Below are positions 17,290 to 27,270 of a stretch of DNA of 64,000 nucleotides, piece after piece. Source of the stretch: Pseudomonas sp. Irchel s3h14 (GTDB taxonomy: Bacteria > Pseudomonadota > Gammaproteobacteria > Pseudomonadales > Pseudomonadaceae); assembly GCF_900187425.1 (NCBI RefSeq), contig NZ_FYDJ01000007.1, positions 186,001 through 250,000 of the forward strand, in the 5' to 3' direction. The position numbers and the translations under genes were made by a program. The stretch's first letter is position 1. Each line of letters begins with the position of its first letter. Below the pieces are notes generated by a model that searched no databases, had not been told where the DNA came from, and saw only the letters and a program-made list of their open reading frames with translations.

Positions 17290-17640
17290 TCGGTACCAAG
17301 CTCGGATGCTGTGCCCACTCAAGATTCACTGTGTGAGCTTGCTGGAGAAAGCGGTTGGTCAGGGGCGACGACGGTGTTGGCTGGGTGGTGGTACTCGCGA
17401 GCAGGCCCCCACATTTTATCGGGGCGGGGCAGGGATGCTGTGTTCGCTGAAGATCCTTGCGGGAACGGGCTTGCCCGCGAAAGTGCGAAGTCAGGCGACG
17501 GCGTTGTTGGCTGAAGGATGTATTCGAGAGGGAGATGCACATCCGCTCGGAGCAGGGCACGGATGCTGTGTTCGTGTTGATCCCGGGGCCTTTGCTCGTG
17601 AAAGTGATGAGTCAGGCAGAGGGGATAGTGAGATCAAAAA
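17290..17640. repeat. Degenerate tandem repeat of about 129 bases with REP-like segments
   Basis: GGATGCTGTG recurs at 17304, 17433 and 17561, at intervals of 129 and 128 bases. The units also share a segment like GAAGTCAGGCGACGGCGTTG and a REP-like GGGAACGGGCTTGCCCGC. About 2.7 diverged copies fill the gap between the permease terminator and the ABC ATPase. Open frames across it follow the repeat, not protein conservation, and I call no gene here. Confidence 0.65.
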
Positions 17641-17718
17641 AGGCCGCCGCAACCCGACGTTGCAGCGACCCGAGGGTGATAGATAACGTGCGGCCCACTG
17701 GCATGGGTCGCTTGAGGA

Positions 17719-18873
17719 TCAATGAGCGCCAGCAGCCTTATTCAGATCGCTCTCAGCCCATTCGGTATAAACGCATGCATCCGCAGTCGCCCAACGCACA
17801 CGCACCGGATCGCCCGCCTTGAGCGGCATGCCCGCGGCAGATAGCGCCTTAACGGTCATGGACGTACCGCCCGAGGTCACCACACTGCAAGTCTGGCTTT
17901 CACCAAGAAACAGCACTTCCACGACCTTGGCCGAAACTTCATTCCAGCCCGCCGCCAACGGTTCCTGGGCGGCCTGCTCGACACTCAAGGCCAACGCTTT
18001 CTCCGGCCGCACCATCAGCAAAACATCCTGATCAGTCTGCAACCCGGCGGTCAGTCGAATCGACAGAGACTGACCTTCAAACGAAGCCACCGCATTGCCC
18101 TGAGCCTTGAGCTTGAGGAAGTTGGAGTTGCCAAGGAACGAGGCAACGAAGGCATTTGGCGGGTTCTGATACAGGTCAAAGCCGCTGCCCAATCCAACGA
18201 TTTTGCCGTGACTGAAAATCGCGATGCGCTGAGACAAACGCATGGCTTCTTCCTGGTCGTGGGTCACGTAAATGATGGTGATGCCCAGACGCCGATGCAG
18301 CTGGCGCAGTTCATCCTGCAAGTCTTCACGCAGCTTTTTGTCCAGTGCGCCAAGGGGTTCGTCCATCAGCAGAATGCGTGGTTCATAAACCAGCGCCCGA
18401 GCGATCGCCACCCGTTGCTGCTGCCCACCGGAAAGTTGTGAAGGGCGGCGATGGGCGAATTGTTCCAGTTGCACCAGTTTGAGCATGGCGTCGACCCGGT
18501 GCTCACGCTCGCTGGCGGCCAGCTTGCGGATGGCCAGCGGAAACGCGATGTTCTCGCGCACCGACAGGTGCGGAAACAGCGAATAACGCTGGAACACCAT
18601 GCCAATATCACGCTTGTGCGGCGGTACGTTGACCAGCGACTGGCCATTGACCTGGATCTCGCCGCTGCTCGGGGTTTCGAAGCCGGCAAGCATCGACAGG
18701 GTAGTGCTTTTGCCGGAGCCGCTGGAGCCGAGGAAGGTCAGGAATTCACCGTCCTTGATGTCCAGCGAGATGTCGTCCACGGCGGCAAAGTCGCCGTAGT
18801 ACTTGTTCAGGTTGCGCAGGCTGACCAGCGGTTTGTCGTTCTGCTGCGCGGAATCTTTGATGACGGCACTCAT
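17719..18873 (-). CDS. ABC transporter ATP-binding protein (polyamine/opine/phosphonate type, PotA-like)
   Basis: 384 residues from the ATG at 18873. Walker A GSSGSGKST lies near 50, the signature LSGGQQQRVAIARAL near 145, Walker B ILLMDEPLGALD near 165 and the switch histidine in VTHDQEEA. A C-terminal TOBE domain with MVRPEKA follows. It energises the importer made of the next two permeases and the binding protein, all on the minus strand. The unit starts at the binding protein, whose promoter holds the shared operator. The substrate is unknown; a cationic or N-containing compound is likely for this family. Confidence 0.92.
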   Translation of the reverse strand: MSAVIKDSAQQNDKPLVSLRNLNKYYGDFAAVDDISLDIKDGEFLTFLGSSGSGKSTTLSMLAGFETPSSGEIQVNGQSLVNVPPHKRDIGMVFQRYSLFPHLSVRENIAFPLAIRKLAASEREHRVDAMLKLVQLEQFAHRRPSQLSGGQQQRVAIARALVYEPRILLMDEPLGALDKKLREDLQDELRQLHRRLGITIIYVTHDQEEAMRLSQRIAIFSHGKIVGLGSGFDLYQNPPNAFVASFLGNSNFLKLKAQGNAVASFEGQSLSIRLTAGLQTDQDVLLMVRPEKALALSVEQAAQEPLAAGWNEVSAKVVEVLFLGESQTCSVVTSGGTSMTVKALSAAGMPLKAGDPVRVRWATADACVYTEWAESDLNKAAGAH

Positions 18874-18890
18874 GTCGTACTCCTGTGCGC

Positions 18891-19700
18891 TCAGGCGCTG
18901 ATTTGATTGCGCCGGCGAACGGCGGCGGCGATGACCATGACCAATACCGAGAGGCCGATCAGCAGCGTCGAAGCGACGGCGATCACGGGTGTCAGGTCCT
19001 GGCGCAGGGTGGTCCACATTTTTACGGGAAGGGTTTGCAGGGTAGGGCTGGCCATCATCACGCTCAGCACCACTTCATCCCACGACACCAGGAACGCGAA
19101 CAGCGCACCGGCGACCATGCCCGGGCGGATTGCGGGAAAGGTCACCTTGAACACCGCTTGCAGTCGCGAGGCGCCGCAGATCACCGCGGCATCCTCGATG
19201 GACTGATCGAACAGCTTCAGCGAGTTGATGATCGAGATGATAGTGAACGGCAGCGCTACGATGACGTGGCTAACCACGAAAGCGAACATCGTTCCGGTGT
19301 AGCCGAGTTTGAGAAACAGCGCATACACCGCCACCGCGATGATCACCAGCGGCACGATCATCGGCAGGGTGAACAGGCCGTAGAGCATTTCCCGTCCTGG
19401 AAAGCGCCCGCGTACCAGGGCAAAAGCGGTCGGCAAACCCAGGGCTACAGCGCAGATCGTGGTCAGCACGGCGACCTTGAGGCTGGCCATGGCTGCGTTC
19501 ATCCAATCGGGATTGGAGAAAAACTGGCCGTACCATTTCAGCGTCCAGCCCGGCGGCGGAAACACCAGCCACTGGGAGGAGCCGAAGGACAGCAGCACGA
19601 TGAACACGATCGGCAACAGCAGGAACAGCGCGATCAAACCAGTCGTGAAATACAGGCCGAAACGCATGCGCCGGCTCATGGCATTGGGGGTCAGGAGCAT
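18891..19700 (-). CDS. ABC transporter permease (PotC-like)
   Basis: 269 residues with about six membrane segments: a first helix YFTTGLIALFLLLPIVFIVLL and the inner-membrane EAA-type loop AAVICGASRLQAVFKVTFPA, which contacts the ATPase. It is the second permease of a PotBC-like pair. It starts six bases before the upstream permease ends its frame and lies 17 bases before the ATPase gene, so the four genes form one operon with the binding protein. Confidence 0.9.
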   Translation of the reverse strand: MLLTPNAMSRRMRFGLYFTTGLIALFLLLPIVFIVLLSFGSSQWLVFPPPGWTLKWYGQFFSNPDWMNAAMASLKVAVLTTICAVALGLPTAFALVRGRFPGREMLYGLFTLPMIVPLVIIAVAVYALFLKLGYTGTMFAFVVSHVIVALPFTIISIINSLKLFDQSIEDAAVICGASRLQAVFKVTFPAIRPGMVAGALFAFLVSWDEVVLSVMMASPTLQTLPVKMWTTLRQDLTPVIAVASTLLIGLSVLVMVIAAAVRRRNQISA

Positions 19701-19706
19701 GACGGC

Positions 19707-20651
19707 TTACCTCGCGTTGCTGGCGCCAACCGGGGATTCCGGCTGGAGCTTCAGGTAGAAGTAGAACAACACCAGCGTGATCACGATCAGCAAGGCTGCA
19801 CCGGCGCTGGCCAGTCCCCAATTGAGGAACGACTGCACCTGCTGAATGATGAATTCGGGCAGCATCATGTTCTGCGCGCCGCCCAGCAGCGCCGGGGTCA
19901 CGTAGTAACCGAGGGACATCACAAATACCATCAGGCCACCGGAAAACAGCCCCGGCCGGCACAGCGGCAGGAACACCCGGAAGAAGTTGGTCCAGGGGCT
20001 GGCGCCGCAAATCGAACCGGCCTGCAGAATCATCGGGTCAATGGCCTGCATGGTCGCCTGCAACGGCAGCACGATGAACGGGATCATGATGTAACTCATG
20101 CCGATCACCACGCCGGTCAGGTTGTGCACCATTTCCAGTGGCTGATCGATGATGCCCATTGCCATCAGCGCTTTGTTGATTACACCGGACGCCTGCAACA
20201 GCACCAGCCAGGAATAGGTCCGCGCCAACAGGCTGGTCCACATCGACAGCAGCACAATGTTGAGGACCCAGCGGCCCCAGCCACGAGGCACCAGCGTGAT
20301 CGCCCACGCCAGAGGAAAGCCCAGCAGCAAGCTGAACAGGGTCACCAGCCCGGCCACCGAGAAGGTGTTGAGCAAGACCCGGGCGTAAGCCGAGTTGGCG
20401 AACAGTTGTTCGTAGTTACCCAGGCCCGGTACCGGCTCCAGCACGCCCCGCAGCAGCAGACCAATCAGCGGCGCCAGAAAGAACAGGCCGAGAAACAGCA
20501 GGGCGGGGATCAGGTTGCTTGAACCGCGCCAGCGCTGTGTCAGGGAAGGGGATTGGTTCATCACAGCCGCCTTGCCGGGAACCGCCCCGGCAGCGCCAGT
20601 GGCGCTCCCGGTCGGCGTGGGTTGACGGGACGCTGTTGCCGTCATTTTCAT
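19707..20651 (-). CDS. ABC transporter permease (PotB-like)
   Basis: 314 residues. A proline/threonine-rich cytoplasmic lead (about 1-50) comes before helix 1, LIPALLFLGLFFLAPLIGLLL. The EAA-type loop is QAGSICGASPWTNFFRVFLP. The chosen start at 20651 overlaps the stop codon of the binding-protein gene in an ATGA, implying translational coupling; an ATG two codons later is equally usable. It forms the transmembrane channel with the permease at 18891-19700. Confidence 0.9.
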   Translation of the reverse strand: MKMTATASRQPTPTGSATGAAGAVPGKAAVMNQSPSLTQRWRGSSNLIPALLFLGLFFLAPLIGLLLRGVLEPVPGLGNYEQLFANSAYARVLLNTFSVAGLVTLFSLLLGFPLAWAITLVPRGWGRWVLNIVLLSMWTSLLARTYSWLVLLQASGVINKALMAMGIIDQPLEMVHNLTGVVIGMSYIMIPFIVLPLQATMQAIDPMILQAGSICGASPWTNFFRVFLPLCRPGLFSGGLMVFVMSLGYYVTPALLGGAQNMMLPEFIIQQVQSFLNWGLASAGAALLIVITLVLFYFYLKLQPESPVGASNAR

Positions 20652-21679
20652 TTGACCAGCCATTCGTTCCACCGTGTCGCGATGGCCGGACCGTTCTTGG
20701 CCCAGTACGCGAAATCAAGAGTGATCTGATCCTTGGCGTAGGCAGTCGGCAGGTTAGGGGCGAGCACCGAATCCAGGCGCGCCACGCTGTCGACGTTGAC
20801 CGGCGCATAGGCGGTCAGGTTGGAGAAGTCAGCTTGTCCTTTGGCGCTGCTGGCGTTGGCCAAAAACTTCATGGCGGCGGCCTTGTTTTTCGAGCCTTTA
20901 GGGATGACCAGAATGTCGGCCATGACCAGGTTCTGTTTCCAGCTCACGCCCACCGGCGCGCCATCTTGTTGCAGGGCGTAGATGCGGCCGTTCCAGAACT
21001 GCCCGAGGCTCGCTTCACCCGAGGCCAGCAACTGTTGCGACTGCGCGCCGCCGCCCCACCAGACGATGTCTTTCTTGATGGTGTCGAGTTTCTTGAAGGC
21101 GCGATCCAGGTCCAGCGGGTACAGCTTGTCGGCGGGTACACCGTCGGCCAGCAGAGCCAGTTCGAGCACGCCGGGGCTTGGCCATTTGTAGAGGGCGCGT
21201 TTGCCAGGATAGGTCTTGGTGTCGAACAGCGCGGACCAATCTTGAGGTTTGCCGGCACCGAGCTTGCCTTCGTTGTAACCGAGGACGAAGGAGAAGTAGA
21301 ACGAGCCGACGCCATGGTCAGAGACGAAGCGCGGGTCGATTTTGTCGCGCTGGATCACCGAGAAATCGAGGGGTTCGAGCAAGCCTTCAGCCGCCGCGCG
21401 CAAGGCGAAGTCCGCCTCGACGTCGACCACGTCCCATTGCACGTTACCGCTTTCGACCATGGCTTTGAGTTTGCCGTAGTCGGTAGGACCATCCTGGACC
21501 ACGGTGATGCCGCTGGCCTTGCTGAACGGATCGGCCCAGGCCTGCTTCTGTGCATCCTGGGTGCTGCCGCCCCAGCTGACGAAGTTGACGCTTTCAGCCG
21601 CCATCGCCACATGGCTGACCGTGGTCAACAAGCCTGCGAACAGTACTGCGGTTACACCTTTGTTCAACACCATTTTCAC
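20648..21679 (-). CDS. ABC transporter substrate-binding protein (PotD/spermidine-putrescine family)
   Basis: 343 residues. A signal peptide ends at HVAMAAES near residue 28. The mature protein begins VNFVSWGGSTQDAQKQAW, typical of the SBP_bac_8/PotD group, and contains WDVVDVEADFALRAA and KWPSPGVLELALLADG. It binds the imported compound in the periplasm. First gene of the importer operon, it has the shared operator 145 bases upstream. This ties the importer to the monooxygenase regulon. Confidence 0.9.
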   Translation of the reverse strand: MKMVLNKGVTAVLFAGLLTTVSHVAMAAESVNFVSWGGSTQDAQKQAWADPFSKASGITVVQDGPTDYGKLKAMVESGNVQWDVVDVEADFALRAAAEGLLEPLDFSVIQRDKIDPRFVSDHGVGSFYFSFVLGYNEGKLGAGKPQDWSALFDTKTYPGKRALYKWPSPGVLELALLADGVPADKLYPLDLDRAFKKLDTIKKDIVWWGGGAQSQQLLASGEASLGQFWNGRIYALQQDGAPVGVSWKQNLVMADILVIPKGSKNKAAAMKFLANASSAKGQADFSNLTAYAPVNVDSVARLDSVLAPNLPTAYAKDQITLDFAYWAKNGPAIATRWNEWLVK

Positions 21680-21824
21680 GCCCTCATTTGTTGTGTTTTT
21701 GAGCGGGTTTGGTAATGCCCGCCTATCGGGAGCAGTAGGTCCATCTGGCCTCTTAAGGCGACCGTGCCAAGGGCTGTTATTGGTGCTTTCCCTAACGGGT
21801 GCACTTGGCTACATTGTCCGGTCT

Positions 21825-21849
21825 ATGGAATATCATATTATGGTATTCC
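21825..21849. promoter_or_regulatory. Shared operator motif, site 3 (ABC importer operon)
   Basis: Read on the minus strand this contains GGAATACCATAATATGATAT, nearly identical to site 2. A second TGGAAT arm follows, so the site is a 25-base imperfect palindrome. It lies 145 bases upstream of the binding-protein gene. Confidence 0.65.
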
Positions 21850-21905
21850 AAACTTTGTGCAAGCACTTTGCCGTACCGGCTATCAGCCAAAAGCGGTTTT
21901 TTGGC

Positions 21906-21933
21906 CGTCAGGTCACCCAATAGTGACCTGACG
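21906..21933. other. Inverted repeat downstream of ribB
   Basis: CGTCAGGTCAC and GTGACCTGACG flank a six-base loop, an 11-bp perfect stem 23 bases after the ribB stop. No run of T follows on either strand, so it is not a classical intrinsic terminator. It may be a 3'-end RNA hairpin. Confidence 0.5.
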
Positions 21934-21955
21934 GGTAAAAGGGCCATCCCCGGAC

Positions 21956-23065
21956 TCATTCGGTGAACGGGATGCTCTCGACCACTTCCAGGTCGTAACC
22001 GGTCAAGCCTGCGTATTTCAGTGGCGGGCCGAGATGACGCAACTTGCCCACGCCGAGATCCTGCAGAATCTGCGCCCCTGTCCCTACTTCAGAATAGATG
22101 CGCGATTGCGAGCGGCTGAACTGTCGTGGCGGTTGAGTGAGTTGTGGAACGCGTTCCAGCAGCGCTTGCGACGACTCATGATTGGCCAGCACGACCACCA
22201 CGCCGCGACCTTCTTCAGCCACCCGTTGCAGCGCAGCCCACAACGTCCAGTTGGACGGGCCGCTGTACTGCGCACCGACCAGATCGCGCAGCGGATCGAT
22301 CACATGCACCCGCACCAGGGTGGGTTCTTCTCGACGAATGTCACCCATGACCATCGCCATGTGCACGCCACCTTCGATGCGGTCCTCAAAGGTGATCAGG
22401 CGGAAAGTCCCATGCACCGTCGGCAATTCGCGTTCACCGATGCGCACCACGGTGTGTTCGGTGCTGAGCCGGTAGTGGATCAGATCGGCGATGGTGCCGA
22501 TCTTGATCCCGTGTTTACGGGCGAACACTTCAAGATCCGGGCGGCGGGCCATGGTACCGTCGTCGTTCATCACTTCGACGATTACCGAGGCGGGGGTGAA
22601 GCCGGCCAGGCGAGCGAGGTCGCAACCGGCTTCGGTGTGGCCGGCACGGGTCAGCACGCCGCCTTCCTTGGCGCGTAGCGGGAAGATATGGCCGGGCTGC
22701 ACAATGTTCGTGGGACCTGCATCGGCAGCGACGGCGGCGGCAACGGTACACGCCCGATCGGCGGCGGAAATACCGGTGGTCACGCCCACGGCGGCCTCGA
22801 TGGACACGGTGAACGCGGTGCTGAACACACTGCCATTGCTCGGCACCATCTGCTCCAGACCCAGGCGCTGGCAGTGCTCGTCGGTCAGGGTCAGGCAAAT
22901 CAATCCGCGTGCTTCACGAGCCATGAAGCTGATGGCATCGGCGGTGCAACGGTCGGCGGCGATCAGCAGGTCGCCTTCGTTTTCCCGATCCTCGTCATCG
23001 ACCAGCAGCACCATCTTGCCTTGCCGGTAATCTTCGATGATTTCTTCGATGCTGTTGAAGGCCAT
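21956..23065 (-). CDS. ribB: 3,4-dihydroxy-2-butanone-4-phosphate synthase with degenerate GTP cyclohydrolase II domain
   Basis: 369 residues. The N-terminal DHBP synthase domain (1-205) has the acidic loop VDDEDRENEGDL near 22 and RAGHTEAGCDLARLAG near 140. The C-terminal half looks like RibA but lacks its three-cysteine zinc site, so it should not hydrolyse GTP. Pseudomonas RibB proteins commonly have this form. It makes the four-carbon riboflavin precursor. Lying within a flavin-monooxygenase regulon and beside the shared operator, it probably raises flavin supply during catabolism. No FMN riboswitch is visible in its short leader, unlike many housekeeping ribB genes. Confidence 0.88.
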   Translation of the reverse strand: MAFNSIEEIIEDYRQGKMVLLVDDEDRENEGDLLIAADRCTADAISFMAREARGLICLTLTDEHCQRLGLEQMVPSNGSVFSTAFTVSIEAAVGVTTGISAADRACTVAAAVAADAGPTNIVQPGHIFPLRAKEGGVLTRAGHTEAGCDLARLAGFTPASVIVEVMNDDGTMARRPDLEVFARKHGIKIGTIADLIHYRLSTEHTVVRIGERELPTVHGTFRLITFEDRIEGGVHMAMVMGDIRREEPTLVRVHVIDPLRDLVGAQYSGPSNWTLWAALQRVAEEGRGVVVVLANHESSQALLERVPQLTQPPRQFSRSQSRIYSEVGTGAQILQDLGVGKLRHLGPPLKYAGLTGYDLEVVESIPFTE

Positions 23066-23098
23066 GCTGGAACTCTCAGTGTTTGGTGGGTATATTTA

Positions 23099-23115
23099 TT
23101 GGTATACCATAATAC
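23099..23115. promoter_or_regulatory. Shared operator motif, site 4 (ribB / DUF1330 divergent promoter)
   Basis: TTGGTATACCATAATAC lies in the 71-base gap between two divergent genes, 22 bases before the DUF1330 start. A regulator bound here could control both directions. Confidence 0.65.
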
Positions 23116-23136
23116 AAAATAAACCAAGAGGTCACT

Positions 23137-23430
23137 ATGAAGGCGTACTGGATTGCTCACGTGGATGTCACCGACCCCGATCAATACAGCCAATACACCC
23201 AGCGCGCCCCGGCGGCGTTCGCTTTATATGGCGGGCGGATGCTGGCCCGGGGCGGACGCAGCGAAGCGATGGAAGGTCGGCCGACACCGCAACGCAGCGT
23301 GGTCATCGAGTTCGATTCTTACGAGCAGGCGCTGGCCTGTTACCACAGCGAGCAATATCAGGAGGCGAAACGTCACCGCAAGGGCGTGGCCCGGGCCGAG
23401 GTGATCATTGTCGAGGGGGTGGCACCTTAG
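23137..23430 (+). CDS. DUF1330 family protein
   Basis: 97 residues. The family pattern is clear: YWIAHVDVTDPDQYSQYT at the N-terminus, GGRMLARGGRSEAMEG in the middle, and VVIEFDSYEQALACYHSEQY with EAKRHRKGVARAEVIIVEG at the end. DUF1330 proteins are dimeric ferredoxin-like alpha+beta barrels of unknown biochemical role, often next to oxygenases and catabolic enzymes. It is divergent from ribB, convergent with the Nudix gene, and has its own copy of the shared motif. Confidence 0.88.
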   Translation: MKAYWIAHVDVTDPDQYSQYTQRAPAAFALYGGRMLARGGRSEAMEGRPTPQRSVVIEFDSYEQALACYHSEQYQEAKRHRKGVARAEVIIVEGVAP

Positions 23431-23436
23431 GAGATG

Positions 23437-24755
<1,319 letters not shown>

Positions 24756-24841
24756 GGGGTCCGCTCTGAGTGTGGCTGTCCATGCAAAAAGAGCACTTCG
24801 ATCCAGGATCATCGTGCTCAGGTCATCAAAACAGCCAAGGG

Positions 24842-25231
24842 TTAACTGGAGGCCTCGGCATCGGCTTCGGCGAAGGCTTCACGGGCGAGCCGGAAACTGT
24901 CTACGGCAGCGGGAACACCGCAATAAATACCGACCTGAAGCAGAATTTCGCGTATTTGTTCACGACTCAGCCCGTTACGCAAGGCGCCGCGTACATGCAG
25001 CTTGAGTTCGTGCGGCCGATTGAGGGCCGAAATCATCGCCAAGTTTATCATGCTGCGCTCTTTAAGCGACAAACCCTCACGGCCCCAGACGTGGCCCCAG
25101 CAGTACTCGGTGACCATCTCCTGAAGAGGCCGGGTGAAGTCGTCGGCGTTCTCGATGGAGCGGTTCACGTAGGCCTCACCCAGTACCTGAGTGCGAATTT
25201 TCAGGCCTTTTTTATATTTTTCATTGCTCAT
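24842..25231 (-). CDS. Carboxymuconolactone decarboxylase family protein
   Basis: 129 residues of the CMD/AhpD fold: GHVWGREGLSLKERSMINLA, ISALNRPHELKLHVRGALRN, then GLSREQIREILLQVGIYCGV. No AhpD-type CXXC pair is present, so peroxidase activity is unlikely; it resembles the 4-carboxymuconolactone decarboxylase branch. The start overlaps the stop of the succinate-semialdehyde dehydrogenase in an ATGA. Its step in the pathway is unknown; a decarboxylation or isomerisation of a ring-cleavage product is possible. Confidence 0.87.
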   Translation of the reverse strand: MSNEKYKKGLKIRTQVLGEAYVNRSIENADDFTRPLQEMVTEYCWGHVWGREGLSLKERSMINLAMISALNRPHELKLHVRGALRNGLSREQIREILLQVGIYCGVPAAVDSFRLAREAFAEADAEASS

Positions 25232-26703
25232 CGCTGTGCGCTCCCAAAATCGTCGAGCCCTCCCATCAAGGTGTATTTGAGCTCCAGATAATCTTCGATG
25301 CCGTACTTGGACCCTTCACGGCCCAGCCCCGAGGATTTGATCCCGCCAAAGGGTGCGACTTCGGTAGAAATCAGCCCTTCGTTGATCCCGACCATGCCGT
25401 ACTCCAGCGCTTCACTCATGCGCCAGGCCCGGCCCAGATCGCGGGTGTAGCAGTAAGCTGCGAGGCCGAATTCGGTGTCGTTAGCCAAGTGCACAGCCTC
25501 GGCTTCGGTGTCGAAGCGGAACACTGCGGCCAACGGGCCGAAGGTTTCCTCTTGAGCGACTTTCATGTCACCGGTCACGCCGGCCAACACGGTTGGCTGG
25601 AAGAAGCCGTGCCCCAGTGCATGGCGTTCGCCGCCGCAAAGCAGTCGGGCGCCTTGGGCGAGGGCGTCCTGAACATGGTCTTCGACTTTGGCCACCGCGC
25701 GTTCGTTAATCAGCGGACCTTGAGTGACACCTGCCTCGAAACCACTGCCGACGTTCAGTTGCACCACGCACTCGGCCAGTCGCGTGGCAAAAGCATCATG
25801 AATGCCACTCTGCACCAGGAAGCGATTGGCACAGACACAGGTTTGCCCGGCATTGCGGAACTTGGCGATCAGCGCACCTTCTACGGCGCGCTCCAGATCA
25901 GCATCGTCGAACACGATGAAGGGCGCGTTGCCCCCCAATTCCAGCGAGACTTTTTTCAGCGTTGGCGCGCACTGCGCCATGAGCAATTTGCCAATGGCGG
26001 TGGAGCCGGTGAACGACAGTTTGCGCACCAGCGAGCTGGCGGTCAGCTCACCGCCGATGGCCACGGCGTCGCCGGTGATCACATTGAAAATGCCCGGTGG
26101 AATCCCGGCCTGTTCCGCCAACGCGGCCATGGCCAGCGCCGAGAACGGGGTTTCCGGTGCCGGTTTGACGATGCATGGGCAACCGGCCGCCAGCGCCGGC
26201 CCGGCTTTGCGGGTGATCATCGCCGCCGGGAAATTCCACGGGGTGATGGCCGCGACCACGCCGATCGGCTCTTTGCTGACCACAATGCGCGCATCGCCTT
26301 TGTGGCTGGGAATGGTGTCGCCATAGATGCGCTTGGCTTCTTCGGCGAACCACTCGATGAAACTCGCGGCGTAGAGAATTTCACCCTTGGCCTCGGCCAG
26401 GGGCTTGCCTTGTTCCAGGGTGAGGATTTCTGCCAGAGCATCGGCGTGTTCAAGCATCAGTGCGTGCCAGCGCTTGAGCGTCTGGCTACGTTCCTTGGCG
26501 GTCAGTGCGCGCCAGGCCGGCCAGGCTTTGTTGGCGGCGGCGATGGCCTGACGAGCTTCTGCGGCGCCAAGGTTCGGCACCTGGCCGATCTTTTCGCCGG
26601 TGGCCGGGTTGAAAATGTCCTGACAGACGCCATCGGGCGCATCCAGCCACTGGCCGTCGATGTAGGCCTGCTGGCGGAACAGTTGCAAGGCTGCTGGGCT
26701 CAT
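25228..26703 (-). CDS. NAD(P)-dependent succinate-semialdehyde dehydrogenase
   Basis: 491 residues from the ATG at 26703. ALDH features: PWNFPAAMITRKAGPALAAG near 160, the general base in LELGGNAPF near 260 and the catalytic Cys in NAGQTCVCANRF near 295. The C-terminus APFGGIKSSGLGREGSKYGI is of GabD type. It is closely similar to the GabD at 49833-51281, so two succinate-semialdehyde dehydrogenases exist here. In this operon it suggests that the degraded compound ends as succinate semialdehyde and enters the TCA cycle as succinate. An eight-base G run lies just upstream. Confidence 0.9.
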   Translation of the reverse strand: MSPAALQLFRQQAYIDGQWLDAPDGVCQDIFNPATGEKIGQVPNLGAAEARQAIAAANKAWPAWRALTAKERSQTLKRWHALMLEHADALAEILTLEQGKPLAEAKGEILYAASFIEWFAEEAKRIYGDTIPSHKGDARIVVSKEPIGVVAAITPWNFPAAMITRKAGPALAAGCPCIVKPAPETPFSALAMAALAEQAGIPPGIFNVITGDAVAIGGELTASSLVRKLSFTGSTAIGKLLMAQCAPTLKKVSLELGGNAPFIVFDDADLERAVEGALIAKFRNAGQTCVCANRFLVQSGIHDAFATRLAECVVQLNVGSGFEAGVTQGPLINERAVAKVEDHVQDALAQGARLLCGGERHALGHGFFQPTVLAGVTGDMKVAQEETFGPLAAVFRFDTEAEAVHLANDTEFGLAAYCYTRDLGRAWRMSEALEYGMVGINEGLISTEVAPFGGIKSSGLGREGSKYGIEDYLELKYTLMGGLDDFGSAQR

Positions 26704-26772
26704 GCCGGCTCCCATAATAGAAGTAAAAAAGGGCCGCACCGGGGGGGGTTAGACGCAGCCCAAATGTAGACG

Positions 26773-27258
26773 TCAGGCCAGGGTGGGCAGCGGGCCCAGC
26801 TTGCCTTTGTGATAGATCATCGGCGTGACCGGTTGCTCGGGCAGAATCAGGTTCTTCACCGCACCGACGATGATCGCGTGATCGCCGCCGTCGTACTCAC
26901 GCCACAGTTCGCACTCGATGATCGCCGTGGCTTTGCCCAGCAGCGGGTTGCCCAACTCGCTGAGGTGCCAGTCGATGCCTTTGGCCTTGTCCTTGCCTTT
27001 GCCCGCAAACGCATAGGCTTCGGCAGTCTGGTCGGCCGATAGCAGATGAATCGCGAACTGCTTGCTGTCACGCAGAATCGGGTACGTATCCGAGGCATAG
27101 TTGGGACAGAACAGCACCAGTGCCGGATCAATCGACAGCGCACTGAAGGCGCTGGCGGTGATGCCGACGATGCCACCGTCCGGGTCCAGGGTGGTGACCA
27201 CCGTGACCCCGGATGGGAACGAGCTCATGACGTCTTTGTAAATGCCGGGTTCGATCAT
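26773..27258 (-). CDS. Flavin reductase (RutF/HpaC-like), copy 2
   Basis: 161 residues, colinear with the reductase at 14978-15463. SSFPSGVTVVTTL, ITASAFSALSIDPALVLFC and GDHAIIVGAVKNL align without gaps. It should make FMNH2 for an oxygenase, but this operon encodes no oxygenase, so it probably serves the monooxygenase at 13822-14865 in trans. It lies between two aldehyde dehydrogenase genes, 12 bases past the upstream one. Duplication of the reductase within the regulon explains the pair. Confidence 0.88.
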   Translation of the reverse strand: MIEPGIYKDVMSSFPSGVTVVTTLDPDGGIVGITASAFSALSIDPALVLFCPNYASDTYPILRDSKQFAIHLLSADQTAEAYAFAGKGKDKAKGIDWHLSELGNPLLGKATAIIECELWREYDGGDHAIIVGAVKNLILPEQPVTPMIYHKGKLGPLPTLA

Positions 27259-27270
27259 GTCGGCGGTCTC

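Noticed and set aside
17306..17686. Open frames of up to 126 codons in the repeat-rich gap
   Set aside because: They follow a 129-base tandem repeat and REP-like sequence and have no protein similarity.
18885..20522. A 545-residue open frame antisense to the two ABC permeases
   Set aside because: Gln/His/Arg-rich composition typical of the reverse strand of GC-rich membrane-protein genes; no family features.
23066..23136. Possible FMN riboswitch before ribB
   Set aside because: The gap is 71 bases, too short for the RFN element, and holds the regulon operator instead.
26742..26750. Run of eight G as a phase-variation tract
   Set aside because: It lies between two genes of an operon, not within a coding frame or a promoter spacer, and is too short to assert switching.
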